Source of the DNA: Austropuccinia psidii
Taxonomy: Eukaryota > Basidiomycota > Pucciniomycetes > Pucciniales > Sphaerophragmiaceae
Direction: 5' to 3'
Length of the DNA stretch: 64,000 bases
NCBI GenBank assembly: GCA_023105745.1
Contig: JALGQZ010000007.1
Location: 56,525,569 to 56,589,568, forward strand
Part shown: positions 35,183 through 44,656 of the stretch, one piece after another
How positions within the stretch are numbered: the stretch's first letter is position 1
Layout: the number at the start of each line of letters is the position of its first letter
Notes under the pieces: model-generated
Database searches by the model: none
Seen by the model: only the letters and a program-made list of their open reading frames with translations
What the model was told of the DNA's origin: nothing
Made by a program: the position numbers and the translations under genes

Positions 35183-36395
35183 TCAAAAATGGGTTATTTC
35201 ATCATGATTGATCATTTCTGGAGGTGGTTTCATTGTATGATGAACCATTGTTGATGTCTTCCAAAGAATCTCCATGATGCCAGGTAATTTTGAAAAATTG
35301 ATTGCCATTTTCAATTCAGGGAAGTGCAAGCCATGTCCAGAGGGGGTGAAGACAGTTGGAAGTGGACAGAAATCTTTTTTAGATACAAAAGAGAAAATAC
35401 CATAAGTCCAGGCATTGAGGTCATTTGAATCTTGGTGTGGCAGATTGAAAAAGCCATCTTGAGTGACAATGAAATTGGAAAAAGATTTTAATTCATCATT
35501 TGGATTGGCACAAATCCATTCAAGTTGACTGAAATTAGGTAATTTGGCTCCTTCCATTAATGACTAATTTTCCTGTGCAGCTAATTGTAAAAAATGAGAG
35601 ATTCTGGAGTAAATGAATTCGTCCTACTTTTGAAGTTTGGTCCATTGCATATTATCCAATTCAATTTGATTAGGAGATAAACCAGCCTTTCTGGAGTAAA
35701 CACCTAAAAAGTTTGATCATAATTAGTAATTATTCAAGTTATAAGTTAAAAATTCACTCACCTGCGTATTTGCCAGAATCAGATCCAGGACAAAAGCCAA
35801 TATCTTTCATAATTCCACCTAGGAGTTGTTTATTTGTTTTAATTTATTGGCGATTTTGAGATAAGGACAACAATGTAATGATAAGGTCTTTGAGTATTTG
35901 AGAGTGGCCTGAGGAAACATCAAAAGGGGTGATTTCATAAATGCAGACAGGTAGATATGGCTTTTGTGTTTTATCAATTATTACATAAGGGTGGGGTAAA
36001 GTATTCATTGATGAAAGTTTTACCCATGAGGAATTGGCTGCTTTCTTTTCAATTGAAATGGTGGAAAACTTCTTATATTCTGAGGTTGAATGTCCAAGCT
36101 GCGACATGATTTGTTTTGAATCATGAATATGTTGTCTTTGGCTTCGGGTGAGTTTCCTTTTATGATTGGTTGGGTTATTATAATCCTCATGATGTTCTAT
36201 CTTTGGTTTAGTCCTAACCATGACATCAAGAGGAGGAACAATAGTTGCATCATCATTCAGATCAATCTAATGATGTACTGACACTGGTTTAGTCCTAACC
36301 ATGAAATCATCAGAAGAATTTGAAGAGTGACAGGGAGTGGGAGTACTTTTTTTGAATTTTAAAGATGATGGAAGGGGGTGGAATGGGAATGGCAT
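35183..36395 (-). pseudogene. TET/JBP-like 2OG-Fe(II) dioxygenase of H1
   Basis: Exon 1 35762-36395, intron 35704-35761 (58 nt, GTGAGT...TTTTTAG), exon 2 from 35703. The C-terminal half resembles the TET/JBP-type 2-oxoglutarate/Fe(II) oxygenases expanded in basidiomycetes, enzymes that oxidise methylated bases in DNA. Visible landmarks: HQD (His 35435-35437, Asp 35429-35431) as the HxD iron ligands, a distal His in TMVHH (35237-35242), and the tail THF-stop-CSLQIN where the family has a small residue. Breaks: TAG near position 36268 in the N-terminal part (open in H2), TAG at 35564-35566 and TGA at 35183-35185, the last two shared with H2. The N-terminus contains two MVRTKP motifs. The family call rests on motif reading only. 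Confidence 0.6.
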
Positions 36396-36569
36396 TGCAA
36401 AAAAAGGCTGATAATTTTCAGAAATGCAAACCAGTCCAAAACAATATACAAAAAATGATCTGTATGATCATTTTGGGCAATTATTTGAATATAAGGTTAA
36501 TAAAGGAAACACATCAGGCAGTCAGCATGATGATGTAAGAATAAAATCATAAAAAATCAAAACATATCA

Positions 36570-36908
36570 TCAGCATGAATCATCTTTGCAAAGATGTATA
36601 ATTATGCCCTTAGAACAACGGTAATCATTGCCTGCGGCTGTAAAGGCATAACATGAGAGAATTGAACCAATATTGAGATGATGATCATCAGGAATTTGAT
36701 TTGAACCAGTTATGATTTGGACAAAGGAATCTTGTAAGTTCACCAAAGATTGGCTAGATAGATGATCTGTTGAGTTCGTAGTGATGACATTAGTTTGTTC
36801 TACCACCATAATTTGATGATGATTTGATTCAGCTAAAGTAATGTATTGATCGATGTGATGGATAAATCTTTCTAATTGGGTAGCAAATTTAACTGAATGT
36901 CTAGCCAA
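36570..36908 (-). CDS. Small ORF of unknown function in H1
   Basis: 112 codons; the stretch from LSSQSLVNLQDSF to the stop is also encoded in H2, but H2 lacks ~149 bp covering the first part. Sequence is hydrophilic with a Cys-containing end (CYAFTAAGNDYRCSKG...). No recognised domain. It may be an exon of a larger gene that includes the ORFs at 37118-37528 and 37531-38229, since all lie on one strand in close order. Confidence 0.35.
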   Translation of the reverse strand: MARHSVKFATQLERFIHHIDQYITLAESNHHQIMVVEQTNVITTNSTDHLSSQSLVNLQDSFVQIITGSNQIPDDHHLNIGSILSCYAFTAAGNDYRCSKGIIIHLCKDDSC

Positions 36909-37117
36909 AGATTGATCATGATCGTGAAGTGAATGCCATTGGATTAGATAACTATGAAGTTTTTAGCTGTGAGATTGAAAGCTATTAATTTTAGATTGAA
37001 GTTTATCTAAGGTTGTGATGAGTTGATTAAAGATGAGAATTTGATGAACTTGTTTTTAGGTAGCTGATTGAAGCCTTGATTAAAAAGATGAAATGATTTA
37101 AGTATTTACTCGATTTT

Positions 37118-37528
37118 TCAGCGAAAAACAAAGGACATACTTTGATTGAGTTCTATTGATAAGTTTTCTTTTACAATTTGATTTTCTTGGATCAAGATGA
37201 CCAGAAGAGGATCAAACAAGCTGAATAAATATAAGACAAGGATTAAGATCACCAATTGAACATACTTCCAAGCTACTGAGATCAAGTTGGAAGGATTTAA
37301 GAATTGATTAAAGATTAAATTAGGAGATTGATTGTGATTTCTAGAGCAATTTTGATCAATTAAATGACAATGATGATTATACAAGTGATTGAATTGATTC
37401 AAGAAATCATTTTGATCTTGTGAGAGATTATTGATTAGACTGGCAGGAGATATCAGTAAGGACGAAGACGGTGATGATGGCAACGGCAATGAGGAAGATT
37501 TGAGTAGATTTTTTTTGAAAATTTCCAT
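37118..37528 (-). CDS. Ser/Asn-rich ORF with hydrophobic segment, unknown function
   Basis: 136 codons starting ATG 37528, three bases after the stop of the 232-aa ORF on the same strand. Ser/Pro- then Asn/His/Gln-rich, followed by a strongly hydrophobic run (VQLVILILVLYLFSLFDPLLVILI) that could be a membrane segment. In H2 the A-run after the ATG is 10 rather than 8 bases, so the ATG there is out of frame with the rest. That suggests it is either not translated from this ATG or joined to the upstream ORF by splicing. No family recognised. Confidence 0.35.
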   Translation of the reverse strand: MEIFKKNLLKSSSLPLPSSPSSSLLISPASLINNLSQDQNDFLNQFNHLYNHHCHLIDQNCSRNHNQSPNLIFNQFLNPSNLISVAWKYVQLVILILVLYLFSLFDPLLVILIQENQIVKENLSIELNQSMSFVFR

Positions 37529-37530
37529 TT

Positions 37531-38229
37531 TTAAAATTTTGAAAAAATTGGGGATGAAAAATCTGAAATTGTTGGAGTTTGACTACGACCATTGGGTTGA
37601 TTGTTAGTACTAACAGCACTCGGGTTACTACCACCTCCTACAAGTTGTGCCATCGCCTCAGCAAGAGAAGCGGCACAAGAAATGAAGGCCCCCACCAAAG
37701 AATGCAACAAGGAGGGGCATGGAGCAAGTCCTGAATTAGGATCACTACCTGGATATGAGTTTGGGGCGACAGCATCAGCAATAGACCCACATCTCTTGAC
37801 AGAAGCTTTGGAGGAAGATCGACAAAGAAAGTGGGCTATCAATGGAGTTGGGCAATTGTACGCTGTTTGTCCTCCCTTAGCATAGATAATGTACTCGGGA
37901 GAAACTGGAATGATTGAAAAGCGAGTCAATTCAAAAGGCCAAACAACTTGAAGACAGGAAAAGAACTGGGTGAAGAAATGCACAAATGAACTGTCTTCCG
38001 GCAAATCAGGTTTGTCAACATCTTGGCTTTTACTGGTCATTTCCTCCCAATGCCTTCTTGTAGCAGCACGTTCCTCTTCATCACTTTGCCATCTGTCTTT
38101 AGAATGCTCAGCTTTGTTCTTCAAAGTACCTTTTGCCTTTTTCAGCCACTTGAATTCACCGTTTGCTTCTTCTAAGCTATCATCAAGTAACAAGCCCAAA
38201 TTCAGGCTGTGTAATCCTTTTGCATCCAT
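37531..38229 (-). CDS. Conserved 232-aa transposon cargo ORF, unknown function
   Basis: Open in H1 and, with the same length, in H2 (53035-53733). By eye the proteins differ at only about four positions, although neighbouring genes in both copies carry stops. ATG at 38229 follows a GGATGAT context shared by both copies. The first ~85 residues are charged (Lys/Glu-rich, helix-like, possibly coiled coil), the middle is Cys/Phe-rich (HFFTQFFSCLQVV), and the end is Ser/Thr/Asn-rich. I do not recognise a family. A 94-codon ORF on the opposite strand is a shadow. Confidence 0.6.
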   Translation of the reverse strand: MDAKGLHSLNLGLLLDDSLEEANGEFKWLKKAKGTLKNKAEHSKDRWQSDEEERAATRRHWEEMTSKSQDVDKPDLPEDSSFVHFFTQFFSCLQVVWPFELTRFSIIPVSPEYIIYAKGGQTAYNCPTPLIAHFLCRSSSKASVKRCGSIADAVAPNSYPGSDPNSGLAPCPSLLHSLVGAFISCAASLAEAMAQLVGGGSNPSAVSTNNQPNGRSQTPTISDFSSPIFSKF

Positions 38230-38269
38230 ATCATCCTTTTTTCGATTACTATCAATAATGATCCAAATT

Positions 38270-38720
38270 AAAAAAAAAGAAGGATGGTTGTTAGTCTAAA
38301 AATAAAATGAAATTAAGAAAAAATTAAAGACAACTCAACCCACCCCAACAAAAGAGAGGAAAGCGAAGAAAATAAAAAAATTAAAAGGAAATTGAACCAA
38401 CCAAAAGAAATAAAAATAACCGGAAATTTAAAAAAAATCACAGAAACTTGAACCCACCCCAAAAAAAAGACAAAAGCAAAAGAAATGGAAAAACCTTAAA
38501 GAAAATTGAACCAACCCAAAGAAATAAAAATAACATGAAATTTAAAACAATTAAAGAAAAATCAACCCACCCCAAAAAAAAAAGAAAAAAGCACAAGAAA
38601 TAAAAATAAAATGAAATTGGAAAAATTCAAAGAAAATTCAACCAACTCAAAAAAACAAGAAACAACCCAAAGGAAGACAAAGCAATTATAATAAAGTGAG
38701 ACCATTCAAACCAAAGGTCC
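38270..38720. repeat. Degenerate ~60-bp purine/pyrimidine minisatellite in H1
   Basis: Repeated units on the minus strand of the form GGGTTGGTTSAATTTTC, TTTAATTTTTT, ATTTCTTTTG. Six or so diverged units, strongly strand-biased (purine-rich on plus). The counterpart in H2 is 52440-52970. It lies between the Myb/SANT gene and the 232-aa ORF. Confidence 0.7.
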
Positions 38721-39205
38721 AACCCAAACACCAAATGTGAAATTGGCAAACACATCAAAAAGCAAAATAAATTAGACACTCAAAATGGATAATGAGAATA
38801 TGATCAAAGAAATCAACAAAAAAAGAAAATATGACATACCAAAATCATCAAAAAATCAAGAATAAGCATGCAAATGGAACATTCAATTAAATCCAGCTTA
38901 CAGCAAATGATCCAAATAACGTAAACAGAGACAAGGCACAGACCACCCTTATTTGGCATAAATTCACCACAAAATTAAAATTGCAAGCACTCCTTCAAAT
39001 TCAATTGGTTCAAACACAGTCATGGATATTTGGCACATAACATTATGATGCCAAACTTGCCCAAATTTTCAATTGTGAAATAAATTGCAATCCAATTCAA
39101 AAACATAAGATAAGTTCCCAATAAACATCAATTGTATATGACAATTCACCATGTATCAAATGATCACCTGACATATATGTAATATGTTTTTTTTATTGAT
39201 CAATG
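38721..39205. other. Non-coding spacer inside H1
   Basis: AT-rich stretch between the minisatellite and the end of the Myb/SANT-like gene, nearly identical to 51928-52439 in H2. No ORF of note. It could hold the promoter of the 232-aa ORF and the 3' region of the Myb-like gene. Confidence 0.5.
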
Positions 39206-40413
39206 TCAGTATTCGTTCCAGCTCCACAATTGGCCTGCTTGATTACAATGCCGAAATAGTGAGATCCATCTGGCATTGCTTTTCCTTAATTTCACATTCC
39301 CCATTCCACTTTTCTTTTTCAAATTCATGTTTCTTTGCATTTTGCGTCTAAACACCATTTGTTTTTGTAACTTGACTTCTTCAAACCGTTGTTTTTCCAT
39401 GTTGCACACTTGCTCTTCATTCCACCTCTCCCTGTCCCACTCCAAACGCGCATTATCACTGATTTAATGGGCTAATAAGCATGAATTTTGTCAGTAGGAT
39501 TCATCATAGTAGCCATAATTGCAAGTCATACCTTTTTTCTGTCATTCAAGTAAATTTGCATAAGTAGGCGCAAACATATCCAGTGACCCTTTCCTAGAAC
39601 CACTCTTGTCATTCAAGTTGGGTGTAATGGCTTTATTACGCTTTTGTGTTGAATGTGTTATGGATTTACTTTGCTGGTCAAAGGAGAAATAATCAATATT
39701 GGAGTGAATAAATATCACTCTCAAATGTACTTACTGAATCATCTTGAAGGTTTTCCACTGGAACCAAGATATCATCATTTTTAAGCAAAGGAACCAGATT
39801 GTGAGGTGAATCCAAGTGATTATTCTCCTTTGAAAAGCAAATGAGCTTTAATTATCTCAGGTAAAAAAAGGAAGAGACCATAACTTATCTTATCAAGCAA
39901 AACATCATCATCATCACCATTGGGACTGTCTTTTTCTTGCAAATCATAGCTTGCAATGGGAGTGACATTGGGCTTGTAGCCAAAGAGCACATCCATTTCC
40001 ACATAGCAAGGACACATACTTTCCAGTTTTTCACTCATTTTTTTTATTCCTTTACTCTCATCTTCCTCTGTTATTCCATCCCCAGTTAAGTTTTCAAATT
40101 TTTTTGCTGCCATATATTTCTTTTTATACGTTCGCCATTGATCTTGGATGCTGCTTGAACTAAGGTTTAGGCGATTTTGTGATTTTTTGTTGACCTCAAT
40201 GGCCATAAGCTGAAACCCATGCTGCTTTGAGGAAGGAGGTCTTCCAATAGTTGTTGAACCACTAGTACCAAGAAATGACTCAAAATTGGACTTGACTGAA
40301 AGCCAATTAATTATGGTTAAATAATCTGTACGTATTAAGTGACCTGATGGATGAGGCAGGCTAGAGATTATCTTCATATCTGTCTTGATTTGTCTTGCTT
40401 TGGATTGAGGCAT
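39206..40413 (-). pseudogene. Myb/SANT-like accessory protein of H1
   Basis: Harbinger-type elements encode a Myb/SANT partner that binds the element ends and brings in the transposase. First exon from ATG 40413: MPQSKARQIKTDM, then LPHPSGHLIRTDYLTIINWL and QDQWRTYKKKYMAAKKF (a trihelix-like Trp pattern), an acidic stretch, and VLLDK. The donor after VLLDK is mutated to AT here (GT in H2). Further exons follow (NLVPVENLQDD; TPNLNDKSGSR...MFAPTYANLL) and a Glu/Arg/Gln-rich coiled coil (39206-39445). I could not make the phase of the last intron close, so the 3' structure is tentative. The first exon is undamaged, whereas that of H2 is broken. Confidence 0.7.
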
Positions 40414-40540
40414 TACTATATGGATGATGAAGTATAAATGGACTGTAAGCTGTTTGGTCAGATTGTCCCAAATGCAGTGTAGAAGAATATGTTGTACAGG
40501 TATGAATTGTGAGTACTCATTTGGGTTAGGTTTCAAGCTG

Positions 40541-40694
40541 AAATCCCAGATGCATGGGATTTGGTCAAAATACCAGGGGACTCAGTTAAAATGCCATGGG
40601 ATTTACACATAAAAAACCTGGGATTTAGTGTTGGGATTTGGGTTCCAAATCCCATGTTATTTTAAGGCGGGATTTGGTGACTTTGACACCCCCT
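40541..40694. repeat. Right subterminal repeat array of H1
   Basis: At least seven AAATCCC/GGGATTT motifs within ~155 bp before the terminal repeat, in mixed orientation. The same array starts H2 (40802-40955). Likely protein-binding sites. Confidence 0.7.
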
Positions 40695-40801
40695 ATTAAA
40701 AGCTTTTTCCTCTTAAGAATATTTGGTGACAAAAATTAAAGAGGGTCTTTGATATTGAGAGTATTTCTTTAAGGTGTGAGTATCAAAAAATATATAACAA
40801 T
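40695..40801. other. 107-bp spacer between inverted transposons
   Basis: Unique-looking AT-rich sequence, beginning with the ATT duplication of H1 and ending with the AAT duplication of H2. The outer flanks of the two elements are unrelated beyond these bases, which argues for two separate insertions. Confidence 0.75.
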
Positions 40802-41583
40802 AGGGGGTGTCAAAGTCAACAAATCCTGCCTTAAAATAACATGGGATTTGGAACCCAAATCCCAACACTAAATTCCAGGTTTTTTATGTGTAAATCCCAT
40901 GGCATTTTAACTGAGTCCCCTGGTATTTTGACCAAATCCCATGCATCTGGGATTTCAGCTTGAAACCTAACCCAAATGAGTACTCACAATTCATACCTGT
41001 ACAACATATTCTTCTACACTGCATTTGGGACAATCTGACCAAACAGCTTACAGTCCATTTATACTTCATCATCCATATAGTAATGCCTCGATCCAAAGCA
41101 AGACAAATCAAGACAGATATGAAGATAGCCTCTAGCCTGCCTCATCCATCAGGTCACTTAATATGTACAGATTATTTAACCATAATTAATTGGCTTTCAG
41201 TCAAATCCAATTTTGAGTCATGTTTTGGTACTAGTGGCTCAACATCTATTGGAAGACCTCCCTCATCAAAGCAGCATGGATTTCAGCTTATGGCCATTGA
41301 GGTAAACAAAAAATCACAAAATCACCTAAACCTTAGTTCAAGCAGCATCCAAGATCGATGGTGAACATATAAAAAGAAATATATGGCAGCAAAAGAATTT
41401 GAGAACTTAACTGGGGCTAGAATAACAGAAGAACATGAGAGTAAAGGAATAAAAAAAATGAGTGAAAAGCTGGAAAGTATGTGTCCTTGCTATGTGGAAA
41501 TGGATGTGCTCTTTGGCCACAAGCCCAATGTCACTCCCATTGCAAGCTATGATTTGCAAGAAAAAGACAGTCCCAATGGTGAT

Positions 41584-43014
41584 TGTCAGCCTGTGACTCA
41601 AAACCAGAGCACAAGCATGACAGCCAAAATACCATAAACCAATGGTATAGCCAAAATACCCCCAAAACATGGAGCTGAGCCAAATTAGCTCAAAAGGTAT
41701 CAAAAGAAAGAGGAAACTCACCTCTTCCTGAAAATATAAGTCCCATCACCATAGGACAAGAAATAACAAAGTTATTCCTGCTCAAAGTTATTGCTGAGCA
41801 TAAACCTTAATTTTCACCTCTCATCTAAAATCTAGAAGGAGAGGCTTAACCCCATCATATGGGTACTTAAAATGAAGCTCTAAGCCAGGGCTATCCAATG
41901 GTACCAGCCAAACTGAGCTAGCACCAGTATTACTTGAGTTATGGTCAAATTCAGACCAAATAAGGGTGAACAAAACATTCACCTCTCATCTAACTTTTAC
42001 AGTTTTAGTGTGAGATACCTGAAGTGGGGTCTTTTTAAAAATAGCACAATCAGGGCTATCTGAAGGTGCCATCCATTTCCTCATAACTCAACTACAACAG
42101 AAGTTATTGGCCAAACAAGCTTAATACAGCTTTTGACCAGACCACGCCAATGTACAAAAATACTTGTACATGGGATAGCTTTGTCATATTTAATGATAAC
42201 CATGTCAAGTTGGGTATCATTGTGTAGAGCCCATACAGAGCTATTCAATGAACCAACTTTGAGCTTGGTATCTCAAAAACTGACAGAGTTATGACCATTT
42301 TAAGGTCAAAATCCCACCTGCTGTCAGATACAGCCTTACCATGGGATAATATCCCATAACCATGAATATGAGGTGTCAAATAGACGAAGAAGCATGTTTT
42401 TACTTCAATACCTCATATTTCAGTCAATACTGGGGTCCCATACAGTTTCTGTACAGCATTCTACGTGTCATACACGTCAGAATCAGGCTGTGAGGTCCCC
42501 AGATGAAAATTTTCACCCTGTATTGGTGAAAACTGCCCAGATGTGGTTTCAAAACCACATCTGAGCCCAATACAGGGTATACAGGCTGTTTGCAAACCAC
42601 AAGCCTGTCATAGAGAGTGAAAAATCTTCACTTCCTCTACGTGGAAAGGTGTAGCAGCCTTTCCACCTCAATTTGAGGATAAAAGGAGGGCTTTTCACAG
42701 CCAAAAGCCTTTCCTCATCCTGCTCTTGAATAACCTACGTAGTAAACTGTCAAAAACAGTTTTACTCTTGGTTAAATAATCAGGTATAATTATAATCTTT
42801 AATTATTGTAGACTTTATTATTGTAATCCAACAGATAAAGCCTGCACCCAGGGTTCTCAATAGCGCTCACCACCACTATTTCCCAATAGTAGAACCCTTT
42901 CATCTTATTATAAACCCTTATAAATCTTTTTTTAAATCATTTTCTGTCATGTCACATACACAGTTAAAGTTGTAATTAGCCTAGTTATACCTTTATCATA
43001 GTATCATCCTGACA
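41584..43014 (+). repeat. 5' LTR of element C
   Basis: 1431 bp; carries a 16-bp tandem duplication (CAAAGTTATT repeat near 41768-41800) absent from the 3' LTR. Includes a large hairpin at 42516-42577. A 63-codon ORF present in both LTRs has no recognisable feature. Confidence 0.95.
42516..42577. repeat. Double-stem hairpin in element C LTR
   Basis: Outer arms CCCTGTATTGG (42516-42526) and CCAATACAGGG (42567-42577), inner arms CAGATGTGGTTT (42538-42549) and AAACCACATCTG (42552-42563), all perfectly complementary. Copy in the other LTR at 50714-50775. Could act in RNA (polyadenylation, packaging) or as a protein-binding palindrome. Confidence 0.85.
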
Positions 43015-43018
43015 TTTT

Positions 43019-43033
43019 TGGGGCCTGGCCGTG
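43019..43033 (+). other. Primer-binding-site candidate of element C
   Basis: TGGGGCCTGGCCGTG, four bases inside the 5' LTR; same core as in elements A and B although the LTRs are unrelated. Confidence 0.55.
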
Positions 43034-43586
43034 TTTTTGACTTTTTTTTTGGACCTTACAAGTAAGTCTTTTCCTTTTTTATGACTTATTAACACATTGT
43101 TTTATCCTTTTTAGGTGTAATTTCTATTTAAATATATATATTTTATATATTTTTACCTTTTTTTTATATACTCATATTATAAGAGTATTTTTTACGTGGT
43201 TAACACCCACAGTAATTTATTATTTTTGGCGTGTTTTGCATATAAAAACACATAAGCGACTAATAAAGTCCTGTATTCTTGACTGAAAAACCATCAGTTG
43301 AGGCGTGGTCAAGTGTATTGTTAATTCAATAACACTTGTATACAAACCACTTTTACAGAATACACTTGCAAACCACAAGTGTATCTGAGGGATACTGACA
43401 CACAAACAGTGTGACAGGACACCATAAGCTGTATTTTTGACGTGAAATTGTTAATTCAATTACACTCTCATTATACAAGGGCATACTGTAATAACATACA
43501 AGCCCAGAGGCCATTCTTAGACGTGCAAAACCAGCCTTTTAAGAAGTCTTAACTGACATAAGCCCTCTTTTTCCTGTTTTGATTCA
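43034..43586 (+). other. Leader exon and 526-nt leader intron of element C
   Basis: The leader runs to A 43061, followed by GTAAGT; the intron 43062-43587 ends ATTCAG. Joining A|TGG creates an ATG in strong context (A at -3, G at +4) that opens ORF1. No coding sequence in the intron. Confidence 0.6.
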
Positions 43587-44656
43587 GTGGAAGAAAACTA
43601 CATCCCACTTGAAACCCAGTCACGGGCCAACACACCAGTGACACCCTCAGAACCAGAGGGCAGCAAGGGTAAAGGAAAAAGGCTTAGTGAAGGCCTCATT
43701 ACAGCCAAGAAGTGGACACCAATAGCCACTCAGAGGAGTAGAAAACCACGAAACTCTGCTTCAATACAAGGTAAACCAACCTTAACCACTTGTACAGGGA
43801 AGATTACAATTATTAACCCAGTTGTAACCTCCAAAGGCAAACTGCCCAAATCAGCAGATAACAAATTTGTACAAGGCACAGTCAAAGGTAAATACCCTAA
43901 GAACATAAAGTTTTTGACTGCTTGCAAACACTGATATGTCCCCTGCATACCTCAGAGACCTTGGCTTCCAAAGGAACCAGCCAGAGGATAGAGCAGGAAT
44001 GTCTAGAACCAGAAGACCTGAATGAAGACACATTGGACACAGTGGTGGATGGCAAAACAATGAGGGAGATAATATCAACCTTGCCATTCACACTCCAATT
44101 CAACAGAAACCTCAAACCAGAGGACTGGAAGGATATGGATCAAGTTCTTCAAATCCACCAACTCCTCAAAGATTTGTTTCAATGGAGCATGGACAACAAG
44201 AGGTTCAACCTAGCAACTCACTGGGCAGAACTGGGATCAAGTTGCCAGAAGATCTGTCTCAAAGAGATAGACTTCAAAGACCTTATGGTAATCACCAAGG
44301 GTTGGAACCCTACCAGGCAGCACAGACTCCTGGAGGCAAGGGCACAGAGGATAAGGGAGAACCAAGCCACTATCCAAGCTATAGAAGAACAGTTAACCCA
44401 GACAGGGCCTACTCAGATTCCTTCAGGTTCACAAGGAGCAAGCCAAATCAGCTCTCCAGTGGCTTCACACCATTCAGAAACCAGCAGATCAGTGGCCAAG
44501 AGTCACCATTCTTCACAATTCCAGGAAGTTTCCAGGAGAAGACAAGGCAACAAGGGCAAGAACAAAGCCTCCGTCAACCAGAGGAGGAAAGAGTCAGACC
44601 CCATGATCCAGAAGCTGTTAGATTTGGTAAAAGAAGTACACAAGAACCAGAAGTAG
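43587..44656 (+). CDS. Element C spliced ORF1, intact, 333 aa
   Basis: Start codon split over the leader intron (A 43061 + TG 43588-43589). Exons 43588-43887 and 43956-44656, intron 43888-43955 (68 nt, GTAAAT...CTCAG); 1 + 300 + 701 nt gives 334 codons including the stop, with no internal stop. Product: basic, Ser/Thr-rich start (MEENYIPLETQSR), a Trp-containing helical middle (KPEDWKDMDQVLQ, FQWSMDNKRFNLATHWAEL), then Gln/Ser-rich and basic. From 44182 it overlaps the gag-pol frame, which is in the -1 register. No named domain recognised; its place and the matching ORF1 in A/B suggest a Gag-related or separate structural protein. Confidence 0.65.

Larger units (their letters stand above)
33392..40694 (+). 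mobile_element. PIF/Harbinger-like DNA transposon H1
   Basis: 7303 bp with terminal inverted repeats AGGGGGTGTCAAAG / CTTTGACACCCCCT, flanked by ATT on both sides (33389-33391, 40695-40697), a 3-bp duplication as usual for Harbinger elements. Gene content left to right: DDE transposase (plus), then on the minus strand a TET/JBP-like dioxygenase, three ORFs of unknown function and a Myb/SANT-like gene. Near-identical to H2 (40802-57747) in the opposite orientation. Confidence 0.88.

Noticed and set aside
37601..37885. 94-codon ORF opposite the 232-aa ORF (and 53379-53663 in H2)
   Set aside because: Antisense shadow of a conserved ORF; conserved only because the DNA is nearly identical in the two copies.
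38270..38720. Possible CRISPR-like or telomeric repeat
   Set aside because: Units are degenerate, adjacent without spacers, and inside a eukaryotic transposon.
42373..42564. 63-codon ORF in both LTRs of element C
   Set aside because: Lies across the hairpin, no domain; duplicated because the LTR is duplicated.
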